A stretch of DNA of 64,000 bases from Allacma fusca (lineage: Eukaryota; Arthropoda; Collembola; Symphypleona; Sminthuridae). Below are positions 10,782 to 22,405 of this stretch, in pieces. Position numbers and translations under genes: made by a program. The stretch covers positions 6,944,001 to 7,008,000 of the forward strand of contig OX359249.1 of the NCBI GenBank assembly GCA_947179485.1, in the 5' to 3' direction. The notes below the pieces were generated by a model. That model saw only the letters and a list, made by a program, of their open reading frames with translations. It ran no database searches and was not told the DNA's origin. Position 1 is the stretch's first letter; each line of letters opens with the position of its first letter.

Positions 10782-11895
10782 TAGAGGGTTCTGTTTGTAA
10801 AGTTATTGTCAAGTGGTCAATAATTTTCTGTAGGTTTGTCTTGTCGTAGGTGTGCTTGGGAGAGAATGCTTGTTTTAATTCGTGTAGTTGAGTTTTCAGT
10901 TGCGTCAAATCTTTGTTCATAGATTTTGCTACAGTGCTGACATACATAGGCTCCCTATATCTGTCGGTCGGTATGCTTTGTAGAAATTCCTTTAACTCAC
11001 TGTTTTTGCATGGCTTTCCTTTATTTAATTCTAAATACTTCCATTCTTCATATTTCCAATCATAAAGGCTGCGTGTTTTAATGTTTCTTATCACATGCGG
11101 ACCGGCCTTCTTTCTACGTTTAGTTTGACTGGCTTCTGATAAGTTGCCATCATCAGTGCTTGCCGCTTCTGCCCTAAAGGTCTTTTTGGAAAGTAACGGT
11201 ATCATAACCGTGTCCTGGGGTAGATTTTGTGTGATGGAACTAAAATCTACATTTTCATGTGTGTCGCTCTGCGTATCGTATGCATTATCTTGTGTCTTCG
11301 TTGCATTAGCATATGAGATAGCCTTCCTCATCATGCAGTTACTTCCAATATGACTAAAGCTGCCACAGAAGAAGCACTTACGTCTACCCACTTGCGTCTT
11401 GATTGCATGTTTCTTGTCTTCAAACTGAATCAATAAGGAGTCAGGTAAAAGAACGTCCTTCTGGAAGGTCATGTACACTGTTCTAGTGAAGCTCTTGATA
11501 TGTTTGAACTTCTCTGGCACCCCATATATCGGTTCGGATTCTATTTCGGATTTGACCATCCCGTATTTATTCAATTCCAGTTTTAGTAGCTTGTTATCCA
11601 AGAAGGGAGGCACGCCCATTAATTTCACCTTTTTCAGAGGTTCCACATAAGGCCATATACTGACACTCTGGTTTCGAATGGTTAAGAACTCCAAGAGTTT
11701 TAGCTTCTGTGCGGCTTCGTCATTTTTGACCCAGATACCATAATTGCTTGTCACTCTACCTATGTCTACAATATTTTCAGCACCAACTACACTTTCAATT
11801 GCGTTCAAATAGTCTATCAGGGTGGCTTCGACCAGGTTTTTAATAACAAAACCATGGTCTTTTGTCACTTCCTGCGGAGACACCATTTCCCCCAC
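10771..11895 (-). CDS. LINE ORF1, zinc-knuckle RNA-binding protein
   Basis: A complete 374-residue ORF. LINE ORF1 proteins coat the element RNA. Residues 174-187 form a CCHC zinc knuckle (C174, C177, H182, C187; CX2CX4HX4C) inside a basic stretch starting RRK. Residues about 88-165 (KVKLMGVPPFLDN ... RTVYMTF) look like the degenerate RRM fold typical of Tx1-clade ORF1, with RNP2- and RNP1-like strands. The C-terminal third is polar, with a Lys/Arg-rich patch (TKRRKKAGPH), and the last 60 residues could form helices. It ends at TAA 10771-10773, after the ORF2 ATG has begun. The start is the first ATG after an upstream stop. Clade assignment is by motif style only. Confidence 0.85.
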   Translation of the reverse strand: MGEMVSPQEVTKDHGFVIKNLVEATLIDYLNAIESVVGAENIVDIGRVTSNYGIWVKNDEAAQKLKLLEFLTIRNQSVSIWPYVEPLKKVKLMGVPPFLDNKLLKLELNKYGMVKSEIESEPIYGVPEKFKHIKSFTRTVYMTFQKDVLLPDSLLIQFEDKKHAIKTQVGRRKCFFCGSFSHIGSNCMMRKAISYANATKTQDNAYDTQSDTHENVDFSSITQNLPQDTVMIPLLSKKTFRAEAASTDDGNLSEASQTKRRKKAGPHVIRNIKTRSLYDWKYEEWKYLELNKGKPCKNSELKEFLQSIPTDRYREPMYVSTVAKSMNKDLTQLKTQLHELKQAFSPKHTYDKTNLQKIIDHLTITLQTEPSNDT

Positions 11896-12179
11896 TGGGG
11901 GCGCCTAGTATTTGAAGAACTTTGCGTCGGAACAGCTTATCCCACGGTTGAAAATTTGCACTGTGATATGCAAACTATTAGATAACAGAGAGTTTGAAAC
12001 ACACGTCTGTTCTCTTCTAGAACCAGAGCTCAACCACGCCATTCCGTGAGTTCACGTCACCTTCTCCAAGCTATAGAGGTCACGCGGAAAATTAGAGGTG
12101 CTTTCTACAAGGAGAAAGTCACTCCCATCAACAAATCACCAACAAACTCAGTTTTTTATTAAACCCCTTTAATCTATTT

Positions 12180-13950
12180 CCCCAACCGAGTCCGTACTCA
12201 TTCAATACAGTCGCACAACATTAGGGTGAAAGTATAAGGGAAGAAATAAATTATAATAGTACCTGGAGACCGCAAAAATCAAAAGGGATGAAAAATACGA
12301 AAAATAAATGCAGGAGAAAGTGGTGAAAGTAGAGAAAGTAGTGAAAGCAATTGGAAATTGGCGTATAAGATTATATAATTTGAAATTCAAAAATTTCAAA
12401 TTTCAAAACCGGAAGAAAAAACACGCATTAGTAATTGCTGTGTAATGAGGGGGGTAACGGCAAATAAATCCGATAAAATTCAAAACACAAAAAAATTAAT
12501 TAAAACCATAGACTAAGATTTCTCTGAAAAGCTGAAAACAAGAAAATAGGAGAAAGCAGTGAAAGCAAACAACTGTGGAACATAAGTATTTAGTGATAAA
12601 AAAGAAAGTATAGAAAAATGAGAAATTAAAGCGTTGAATTTTATTCTCTTCCTGCCCAAGTGTCAATTGGGAGCTGGAAATTATACGAAAAGAACGGATT
12701 GAGACCAGTGTAAATATTCCCAAGAATTAATATCACATGCATGAGCATATCAATATAGCCAAATTGTCCCGTCCCCCGTCTTATTAGCCTTCCCTGAATC
12801 CCTGCATCTCGCTTTGACTGCAATCCTTCTGAACTTCCCAAAATAATGAAAAAATATTTCCCCCAGCAAATATAAAGTAATATGCAATCTCACCTGTCAG
12901 CCTCCAACACAAACCGTTAACAGAGATTTTTTAATATGAAATGACAGGGAGTAGAAAAGATATTTACAGTGGGCTGTCACTATAAGATACCCACCTAAAA
13001 TTGCACTTTCTCAATATACGCAAAACGAATTTGGGCAGGTTCCCAATCCCATAATGTAAAATCCTAATAAGAAAACTTTAGTTGTAATATTTGCTATTAT
13101 TTGGTGCCTTCTAAGAACAAAAAATTATCTATTGCTGTAACGGGTCTTCCAGAAAAATGATTTAAATTGAAAATCGCACCCAGAAGGGTGAATAAACGAT
13201 TCCGGAAAATTGCTCACGTCTCAATGCATTTTCTTCTTTGTGTATTAAAATTTAAGTCACAGTTTGCCATTGGGAAAATGTTCTTAGAAGGATAGATAGG
13301 TCCTTTGAAATCAGAATATTAGAAATCCTTGTAAAAGAGAAATGCCACTATTGGAACAAATATAAATATTTGAAAACTTTCCAACTTGGATTAATAGAAA
13401 TGTATCCGGGTTTAAAAACAGCAATTTTATTTCTTTTAAGGAGGCCTCTATGAAGAATGGGTACTGCAATGAATTTCATGGGATCGCAGGTTTATGAACT
13501 AAAATGCCCTCAGGTGAGGTTACGGACTGGTAGTTGAAGAGAGGCAATCAAAAGGCACTCACTCTCAGCTTCAATTTGCTTGCAAACCCATGGAGTGGAG
13601 CTCATCCTTAGAGCATATATGCAGGTAGTTAAGTCACTCCAAGTCCATTGGTTCCCCATTTGATTGTGGTTCTGGACCCCCTTCTATGATCAATTCTCTG
13701 CTTCACTCAAATACTCAAAAATAGACGGGGTCTGGGGAAAGTTGGGTAGGAACAATTGGCTGTTTGCTGAAATTCATTTACCAAGTGTATCTAATATGAT
13801 AGCTTGAGCTGGGGAGAAAATACTCAGAAGAAGCCCTCTGCAGTGTACTATTGCTCTTAAGACTGGGTTTATGAAATTATAGATGACTTCCAGCGATATG
13901 TTTGGAGAGCTTGCATCCAGGTTGCTCCGATCCGTTTCCTCTGCCGCACT
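12180..13950. other. Start of the GAGAAAGT/GTGAAAGT motif field; no gene
   Basis: I see no gene. The first GTGAAAGT lies at 12226-12233. A tight cluster follows with motif starts at 12314, 12323, 12332 and 12341, exactly 9 bp apart and alternating GAG, GTG, GAG, GTG. Another 9-bp pair is near 12552 (GAGAAAGCA then GTGAAAGCA). Confidence 0.6.
12967..12995 (+). repeat. TIR-like motif with preceding TA
   Basis: TA then CAGTGGGCTGTCACTATAAG and ATACCCACC. It is among the leftmost clear members of the dispersed CAGT...TATAA family; a more degenerate candidate begins at about 12208 (CAGTCGCACAAC). Confidence 0.5.
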
Positions 13951-13959
13951 TTCTCCCGA

Positions 13960-15020
13960 GTTAATAACTGGTCTTCATATGAAATGCTTCTTCAGAAATA
14001 CCTTTGAAACTTTGAGCAGGAATATTTAATTCAAACGTTATACAAAACGTTTCTCTAGATAGCACGATCGTCTTTGACTCTCTGTCCAGGACTTTCTCCG
14101 AAAGAGGTAATTCTTCCTTAATAAGGATCTGTTCCAACAAATGTACCGAAAGCCAGGAACAATCTCTAGACCTCAATTTAATGGACTGTGTCGAAGAACT
14201 TCCCTTTTTGGGAACATTCTGGAGGGTTCCGGAGGTTAGCACATGATTAGGAACTTTCCTACGATTTTTCTTTGCGCATGTTCTGGTACTCTGGTTAGTG
14301 CTTCCTGGAGTGTAGAATCATTAAGTTTCTCGGAAATTTCTCTATCCAGAGCTGACACCAGGTATTGTATGTCAGGACGCTCCAAGCATCTATTTTGAAA
14401 TGTCAGGGACTTTCTCCATTACATTTGCTTGAACACTAACCAGAACTTTCTCTTGAACTGCGCCCACGAATTTGTCCAGGACATTCTTGGGAACCATCTC
14501 CTGAACTTTCTCCACTTTTCCCGAAAAACTTTCTCCAGACTTTCTCCCAATGTTATTTTTGAACGATTTTGAAACCTTTTCTTGATCTTACTCAAAATGC
14601 GCTTCTGAAAATATTTCGGGAATTCCTCTGAAGGTTCTAAAGAACTGTTACATTTTTTACAGGAATTCCCTACGAGTTTGTGAAGGAACTATGATCTTCA
14701 GAATTCTCCAGAACTCTTTGCTCAGGTTTCCACAGAACTTTGTAGTATCTCTTGTGGAACAATCCAGAGAAATTTTTCATTGATCTAGACTTTTTCCAAA
14801 TCTTTGACAGTCTCAAATATTTGTCCGTGATTACTTTCACTAATCAAACATTCACTTTCACCGTTCTATCCTCCTCAAAAATAATTGAACTACTTATGGA
14901 TCAAACTTATCCCTGACGTTTTCCATGAGAATCAAGCTGGAGAGCTTACCCTACATAATTTACAAAAATTCTTAAACTTTTCCTATTAATCTCTTTTAAA
15001 TATTTTCCAAAACTTTCTCC
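13960..15020. repeat. Diffuse degenerate repeat of ACTTTCTCC / GGAACTTTC
   Basis: The segments GGAACTTTC, ACTTTCTCC and CCAGAACTTTCTC recur at irregular spacings of roughly 20-60 bp (for example near 14088, 14409, 14445, 14506-14547 and 15010). This is the complementary strand of GGAGAAAGT. No constant unit length is visible. A 93-codon minus-strand frame at 13961-14242 is a by-product. Confidence 0.5.
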
Positions 15021-17661
15021 AACACTGACTCCAAGGTTGAATCCCGACTCTCGTCTGCAGTTTCATCCTAAAAATCCTAAAATAAATTTACACTTTTGGT
15101 TGAGACTTTCACTCCCTGAATTTTTATTTTTTGTAATTTGATTTTAAATATTTTTTGTCTCTTCCTTTTCTGTCTGGGAAATTCCTCGGATGGGAAAAAC
15201 GCTGGGAATTTCGAAAGCCCTCCCAATTTCCTAAATGGGTATTTCAATTTAAATGTTTTAAAGGAGGTTCTCAGGTAGTAAAACTCTAAAAGCTCTCCCC
15301 CTCGTAGACATTAAAAAGCGTAAAGGGAATTGCAAAAAGGGCTGTCAGTTTTACTTTCTCTTTGCTTGTCTCCCCTAAATAAAGTGTCTCTTGAAAGAAA
15401 TTATTCCCGAGTAAGCCTACAGAGCACTCTAACTATGAGAGGATCTCTTTGAAGAGTACCTTCCCTGCAGGGAGGGGAAAATTGGAGCACATTTACAGCA
15501 ATGTTAATTCCTCTCCTTACAAGATCCGGAAGTTTTACTCCTTCAGGGGTCCTCTTCTCAGAGGTTCTCTTACATTGAGGATTTGCTCTCAAGAAACATT
15601 TTCTCACAAGGGATTCCTTACATCCCCACGTCTCTGATATCTTGCTGGGATGAGCCAAGAAAGTAATGATTTTGTAAAGGAGTCATTATACGTTTATTTA
15701 AAATTAATTTGTTCCTACGTAAACAGTGGTCTTAAATTAGCATTGCGGTACATGGGAATGTCTACAGGCAGTCGGTTCTGTGGACAAGGCTCCTTTACAG
15801 GGGATCGCTTCACAGGATCCTCTCACTACAGGAGCCTCCCTTGTAAGAACGTTGTATCCACAACATATTTAAAGACCCAGGGGTTAATCACAATGCTAGT
15901 AATAATATTGATGCTAATAGGAGCACTTGCTGACAGCAGTCAGAATTATGATCCTTGAAGAAGATACTGGTGTAATATTTGTGGATGCTTCAAAAACAAT
16001 GTCCTTATCCCTGAGTGCATTACAGGGGGAGTTGACTGTAGGGAAGAAATGTGTCATAACGTGTTTGATTACATGGAGCCCTGTCTTTTGGGAGGACGTA
16101 ATACATGCAGACATGGATTTCTCATTTGGGCTTACATCATCCCATCTCTGCCATACCGTACCTTCCTGGGCCTGTTTTCCCATTAGAATAACTTGTGGAG
16201 CGTCTGCTAATGGAATCGCAAGCTTGCATTCATCACTTACGGCCCTTCTCCTCCTCACCTTAATTACCTACAAGGTCTTGGCCCAACTCACTAAAAGCTT
16301 CTGTTTTCCCACAACTCCCCTCTCGCCAGGCTTTCCCTCCACTCTCTCATATGGGGGGGGGGGAGGAATCCCAAGGAAAATTGTGTTTTCTCAGGGATTA
16401 CTTTCCCACCTCTCCGCTCGTCTTCCCTGAAGAGATTTCCGGGACGCATCTTGGCAATCACCAACTTTTTCTTATTCACATTTTTCTCATATCGCCCGAT
16501 TTTTAATACTTTCACCTTGTTTTCTCCTTGGAATTTCCCCCTACATTTTGTTTCACACTCTGATGAATGCATGCCATTCCAAAGTCTCATTTCTCTCTTA
16601 TTTGGGCCTTCAAAATTTGAAATGGATTTTTCCGGAAAATGTGACAGCTTTATTGGAGGGGAGAAAATTGTCCCCGTTTCCGACACCTGTAAATAAATTC
16701 GATATGCAGGGTGAGAATCATAATGACATAGGATGCGGGTATGGAGAGAAAATTCTACAAGATTTCCCTGGATTTAGAAATCCTCCTGTTTGTCTCCCCT
16801 TCAACTCATACATTTCTTGAAATAGCAAAATTGTATTTTCTTTTTTTAAAATGGACGGGCGGTTCGAATCGATAATTTATTCTTATTCTACTTGACAGTA
16901 GCTTTCAAACGAGTACCTGGTTGCCTATGTTTAGCTCAAGTCTTAACTTGCCCCAATTATTTGTTGTAAATTCAGAATTTTCAAAATTCTTTTGCCTTTC
17001 CTAGCTTTTAGAAGAGTTGCTAATTACACATGCTTGATAAGATGTTTCCATCCCAAAAAAATCTCTTGCAATGTTTGGAAAAATAATTGAAATTACAATA
17101 AATTACTACAGACCATAAATGTGAGAATACACTTTTTGTACGCTCTCCGTCTGCTCCCACAGCGTAACTCCGACTGTCGAAAGTGTCCCTGGAAAAGCTG
17201 ACAAATTTTGTGATCCCGGAAATGTACGGAAAAGTCGTAATGGTTTTCCAGACACTGAGTAAGCACACGCCCACAATAACTGCAACCCCTTTGGCAAGTA
17301 AAATAATGAAATCCCCACACAGTGCACACTCGCTATGACAGGAGCCCTCAAAAAGATGCAAAGCCTAACTTTTGTAGTTGAATGATCTTTCTAACAGAGC
17401 ACATTAAACGCTCAGAGCAATTATTGACAACGGCTCCTAAAGTTATTGTGTTGACACCAAAAAGTCAAGAGAGCCTTTATAGCTACTGGAAACTCCACAT
17501 GCTCCGGCTGGTGAGTCAATGCTAACAAATGGGAACAGTTGAGAAAACCAGGAGCCCTAAATGTTACACGATACTGGGGCCAGATCAGAGCTAATTAAAT
17601 TCCGGTCCCGTAATTCATTTCATCTGGACTTGAGCTCTAGGACTTTCACAAATATAACCTA

Positions 17662-17690
17662 CAGTCCACTTTCTCCGTACAAGCATCCCT
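17662..17690 (+). repeat. TIR-like motif with preceding TA
   Basis: TA then CAGTCCACTTTCTCCGTACA and AGCATCC. It also contains ACTTTCTCC, so the two dispersed motifs overlap at this site. Confidence 0.45.
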
Positions 17691-18168
17691 GAACGTATCA
17701 AATTTTGACTCCAAAAATTCCAAGTTATTATAAATCCTGAAATAGCATTATGGTAAAGATGAATCCCTTCAAATTTTTTACCTCAGATGGAGAAAGCACT
17801 ATTGGGTTATATCATAACAGGATTTCTGCAAATATGCACTTTGGACACTTTTCCCGGAGAAAGTTTTTGGGATTGGGGGAATAGGGAAGAGCTCAGCATA
17901 GAATTGTCCGTGGACAGTCCATGGGATTAGAAGGAGTCTCATTATACTGAGAGTCCACTGCAGAGCGGCGCTGCGTAATAAACCTCCCGTAAAGCCACTT
18001 ACAAGAGATGAGAAAATTGTCCCTTGATACGAAAGTTAACTTCGGAGGAATTGGGCTGGGTTGCGAAAATCAGAGTAAATTTCTGAGCGGGCTTATCAAT
18101 TCCAAGCCTCAAGCAATTCACTCCTGCTTTATCCAATTAACATGGATGTCTCAGTAGTGCTTACAATA

Positions 18169-18197
18169 CAGTCCACTCTCCCTATGAAAATCCCCCT
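18169..18197 (+). repeat. TIR-like motif with preceding TA
   Basis: TA then CAGTCCACTCTCCCTATGAA followed by a C-rich run (AATCCCCCT). Same orientation as the copy at 17662, with which it shares CAGTCCACT. Confidence 0.5.
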
Positions 18198-19847
18198 CCA
18201 ACTTGCCCTTACAAACCATAAAATTAAAATTGTTCCTAGCAGAAAAACTCGTATTTTTTACCACGTTCCTTAGAACCATATTTCAGGTGCTCTAATAAGG
18301 AGCAAAAATATTAGAGTTAATGAAAGAGGCCCTAAAAAGAAATTCCACTAATCAAGGAATGTGTTTTAATGAAGATTTACTCTTTTCGCTATTAAAAGGA
18401 TGAGCATTGAATTTTGAGTGCTTTCTCCGAATACTTTTGCACCTGTAAAGAAAATTCGTTGATATTGACCCCTTCTATAAGGAGAGGTCAAGGAACATTA
18501 AAAGGGAAAGGATTAATTTATAGGAAAGGTCAGGGAATAAAATTAAAACTTGGGTGTGTGTCAATAGGATAAAAAATACTTGATTAGGGATTACTTTATA
18601 TTAACCGTTCGCACTTTGTGCATCCTAAACTTTCCGTATGTACAGTGTACTTTCGCTGAAGAAGTCTCTCTTTTGCAGTCTCTCAGTTTGCAAATAAGGA
18701 AAAAATATTGATAGAAATTTCCGATGGTAATTTTCCTTATGGTCTGCATAAATGGTAAAGGGTGTGGAGCTTAAAATTTTTGGGATGCTGCTCAGAGCAG
18801 ATGGGACTGTATTGTTAGAGGGAGTTGGGCAAGTTTTTATTGCATTAGGAAATAGTTACTCGGAGAAAGTAACAAGCGCTGGGGTGAAAGTTAGGCCTGG
18901 AACAAATTTCCTAAATCTGGTCTCTTGAGAGTAAATAAATAAATATACAGTGTACACCCCTGCTCCAGGACCAAACTTTATGCTTGAAAAATTCGGAACC
19001 TTGAAGTAAAGGATTTTATGGGTTTCAGTATTAACATTGGGGTGTCAATAAAGGTAATAGATTTTGGAGGTATTGACAAAATACTGTATTGAGGGGATGT
19101 CTCCTAGCTTCACTGTACTGTGCTATGTCAGAGATCCTTAGCTCTAATGATATACAAACATTCGGAAGGATTAGGCTATTTTGCAGGGGAAAAGTGCTAC
19201 AAATTACTTCAAATTGATCCTCCTTACTGGAATGGACTGGGTTCGAAGTGAGAGCGTGAAGAAAGTTCGAATATCTTCTGACAATAAAAGTAGCTCCTAA
19301 GGAACTTTAAATCGGGATTAGAGCCTCCCGGAAATACTTTCAAGGGTGTGAGTGTCTACTCCAAACTTTGGCCGGGGAAAGGAAAACATACTTTCTTCGT
19401 TGAGCAATTATAAGCACATGAAATTATGTTCCGGTGTTCGGACGGATACAATTATTACAAAGTTATGGTAATGGCCTGTGTCCCGTAGCAAGCCTCATAA
19501 ATTTAAATTGTGGGAATCATTTTTTCCGCACTGGCAATAAGTACATGTTAAACCTTCAGCTTTCAGATTCCAGCAAATGTAATCCGACTTGTATTTTCTG
19601 GATTTATTTTCCCAGAAAGTTTTCCTTTTGGGCTTTCCCATTGGGCAAAGTTCACCGGTGAATTTTCCCACTCTGTACCATGGGTATTTCTGCTCGTTCT
19701 AGCATTTGCTGAAAGCTTCTGAAAGAGTATGTATTTGAGGGAATATTTTTGATGGGGTTGTAAAAGTTGGCTTTCTAAAAAATTTGTGGGTCAAAGTTCT
19801 TACGTCCATAAAATTTTTACTGGTAAAATTGTTGACACTTGTTAGAA

Positions 19848-20190
19848 CCTCCTTTGAAAAATCTGTAACGCTGGTGACAATTCACTAAATTATTTGCAAC
19901 GTTGGTGATAATTCACTAAATTATTTGCAACGTTGGTGATAATTCACTAAATTATTTGCAACGTTGGTAATAATTCCTTGCGAAAAATTTACAACACTGG
20001 TGAAAACTCACAGTGAAAAATTTGCAACTCTGGTGAAAACTAACTGAATTTTTTTATGGCTGGTGACAATTCACGGTGGACAATTTATAACGCTGGTGAC
20101 AATTCACTTTGAAAAATGTGTGTAACTCTGGTGAGATTTGACTGCAAAAATGTTTTTAACGCTGATGAGAACTCACTGTACAAAATTTGA
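19848..20190. repeat. 31-bp tandem repeat, degenerating rightward
   Basis: Near-identical 31-bp units start at 19890, 19921 and 19952 (TTATTTGCAACGTTGGTGAT, AATTCACTAAA). To the right the units drift in length but keep the pattern (T)GCAACnCTGGTGA ... AACTCAC to about 20190. Confidence 0.85.
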
Positions 20191-20760
20191 ACAGTGAGTA
20201 GTAAACCGTTGTTGTAGTAAAAGGTCCGATAGTAGTTTTTTAACGCTAGTGAAAGTTGAGTTGGTAGCGTTTACTAACGCTTGCAATTTTCTATTGAGTA
20301 AAGTTCTAGCGTTGTGCTGGTAAATATTTTCTACGTAAAATTAAAATTATTTGGGTATTTTTGATGGTAACATTTTTGCACTGGTGAAAGCATTGAAGGT
20401 GAAAATTGTTGCCATTATTCCGGTTAAAGTTAACTTAAAGCTATTTTGCTTCTAAAATGCGACACCTAAAAAATTATCCTGGTAAAAGTTTAGCTGGTGA
20501 AATTTCTTCGGCATAAAGTTTTACTAGTGAAAATGTTCACATTAAATTATCTATTGATTAAAATTTATTAGTAAATGTCGGCACTCTGAATATTTACTGA
20601 TGAGAATTTCTTGAAAATTTTATAGTGAAAGTATTTTACCATGCAAGTATTTATCAAGAGTTTAGATGTTCAAAATAATCTCGCAAGTGAGGATTTTGTC
20701 TGTTGGTATAAATTATGTTGAATGGTGAAAGCATCTTATGGAATTTGAAATGAACATTAT
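20191..20760. repeat. Diffuse GGTGAAAGT-rich zone
   Basis: Repeated short strings such as CTGGTGAAAG, CTAGTGAAA, GTGAAAGTT and GTAAAAGTT at irregular spacing. It looks like a decayed continuation of the 31-bp array at 19848, whose units contain TGGTGA. Confidence 0.45.
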
Positions 20761-22277
20761 AAAGTTACTTTTAAAATTACCCCAAAGTGGAAGAATCCCT
20801 AAAAATCTCCCAAAAAGTAACTTCAAGTTAAGCTAAAGCACTGTACCACATACCTGCTGGGGAATAATAACTCCAAAAATGTGCAGTCGGGAGTTGAAGC
20901 TGTCAGTAGCAGAAACTCCATTGAATTCACGCCAGCTTTAAATCCCTTACAAGGGCTTGTTTTACTTTTAGACGCTCGGTCTTACGTACATCCCAGCAAG
21001 GAAGAATGAATTTAAAAAGAGCATTGGGATTGTGTGCATGTTCTCGCCGTTGAAGTGTTTTCCCTGACTTATCTCCGCATCCTTCACTAGGCGTAATCTC
21101 CGAATTTAGTTTACACCTGATCACTATGGTGGAGGGGCTTAGCGTGTTCTCCAGGAAGTTACTTTTGCATGTGTGTGCTATTTGTCCCTACGAGAGAGAA
21201 TACGATAAGGATAAATGTCTATGGCATGAAGGGGAAAGTTATTCTTTGAGTGAAAGCTACTCCCGAATCCTCTCACCTCCTCTCAATAGTAGCTCTTCAA
21301 ATGATAAACAAAATTCCGGCCAGATTTCAAGTATTGAAATCATTGAAAGTCTGGAAAGAGAAAGTATTCCAAGCGAGGAAGCATTTAATACATTGAAAGT
21401 AAAGATGACAGAAATGGCGTCGCACAAGGTGTCAACCCTACAAAAATTTAATCTCCAAAAGCAATCAAACAAGCGAAAACAAATTTTTTTAAACAGAGAA
21501 ACCAGTGAAAGCAACAACATCAAGGGACGTTAGTAATGTAGAAAAAATTATTAGCTACAAATAAAATCAAATAGAAACATGAACACCTAAAATTGTAAAG
21601 TTCGAGCAATCAATGGCAGAAGAGAAATATTGGGAATTGACTGAAATGGAAATTATATCAAAACAAGAGCCAAAGGCACCCCTCAAATAGCAGATTGTGA
21701 TTCATTTGGTTGAACTAGAACAAGCAAAATAATTATATAGCAGTCATTATCAAATTACAATTATTATTTTCAGTTTGATAAAATTGACGCGTTGAAAGTA
21801 TGGAAATCACAAAAAGTAGTGAAAAGATCAAAGCAGGGAAAATAATGGGATAAAATGTAGGTCAGCTTTAGAGAAGTCATGGGAAATAAAGAATACAGAG
21901 AAAATGGTAAATAATGCAACAAGGAGTAAGCACGGCTTTCACTTCGTGTAGATAATTTAAAGAACTTAAATTATAAATTAAGTAGAGGCAGTAAGGCTTT
22001 TAGAAACATGAAAAAGAAAACTAAGTCACATGTAAATTTTAGAAAAATGAGGAATTCATGTTTAGAAAATAAGAATGGAATTACCTGTTGTAAGTGAAAC
22101 GAGGTACTTTATGTTTGGTTGAGAGGATTGCAAATTCACTTTCGGGAATGGATGCTTGGATTTTATTTAACGTAGACAAACTAGGGACGGTGTAAGAAAT
22201 GCATTAGTTTGATTACGTCGAGAAATTAAATAACAACGAAAAGCAGTTATTCAAAAAGTGTGGAGAAAAGTGTAAGC
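20761..22277. other. No recognisable gene
   Basis: An open frame at 21126-21533 (135 codons) is serine- and lysine-rich with no domain I recognise. It contains several GAAAGT strings, which suggests it is a by-product of the motif field. No other structure is seen. Confidence 0.4.
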
Positions 22278-22405
22278 ATTGAAAGTCAAAAAAACATTGA
22301 ATAAAGTGAAAGTTAAAAAAGTATTAAATAAAGTGAAAGCAGTGAAAGTTGCTAATAAAGTGAAAGCAGAGAAAGTTCAAAGTAAAGTGAAAGTTAAAAA
22401 TGAAG
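22278..22405 (+). repeat. Cluster of GTGAAAGT/GAGAAAGT motifs
   Basis: Eight or so GAAAG-containing motifs lie within 130 bp, separated by AAATAAA or AAAAAAGTATT linkers. Two pairs keep the 9-bp spacing (GTGAAAGCA then GTGAAAGTT; GTGAAAGCA then GAGAAAGTT). All are on the + strand. Confidence 0.8.

Larger units (their letters stand above)
9850..11895 (-). mobile_element. Tx1/L1-like non-LTR retrotransposon (LINE), 5' part
   Basis: Two overlapping minus-strand ORFs are arranged as in LINEs: a nucleic-acid-binding ORF1 followed by an apurinic-type endonuclease opening ORF2. The reverse transcriptase and 3' end are missing at the gap. Neither ORF has an internal stop, so the copy looks young. 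DNA upstream of ORF1 (11896 to roughly 12150) may be its 5' UTR, but I see no clear boundary or target-site duplication. Confidence 0.88.
15021..19840. other. Gene-less stretch with scattered TIR-like and GAGAAAGT motifs
   Basis: I find no reliable gene. Degenerate CAGT...TCTC...TATRA motifs occur near 15420, 15780-15850, 17319-17350, 17662, 18169, 18640 and (reversed) 19090. A G homopolymer lies near 16346-16357. The 167-codon forward frame at 15927-16430 has no domain and overlaps such motifs. Confidence 0.5.

Noticed and set aside
15927-16430. 167-codon forward open frame
   Set aside because: No domain recognised; overlaps opposing frames and degenerate repeat motifs.
16855-16875. B-box-like GGTTCGAATC
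   Set aside because: No A-box 30-60 bp upstream and no cloverleaf pairing.
17093-17329. Possible decayed C2H2 zinc-finger fragment (minus strand, CSYCGRVLTQC ... HFRDH)
   Set aside because: The Cys-His spacing (16 between second Cys and first His) does not fit the C2H2 pattern. A TIR-like motif (CTCGCTATGAC) lies at its edge.
21126-21533. 135-codon Ser/Lys-rich open frame
   Set aside because: No recognisable domain; its content reflects GAAAGT-rich DNA.
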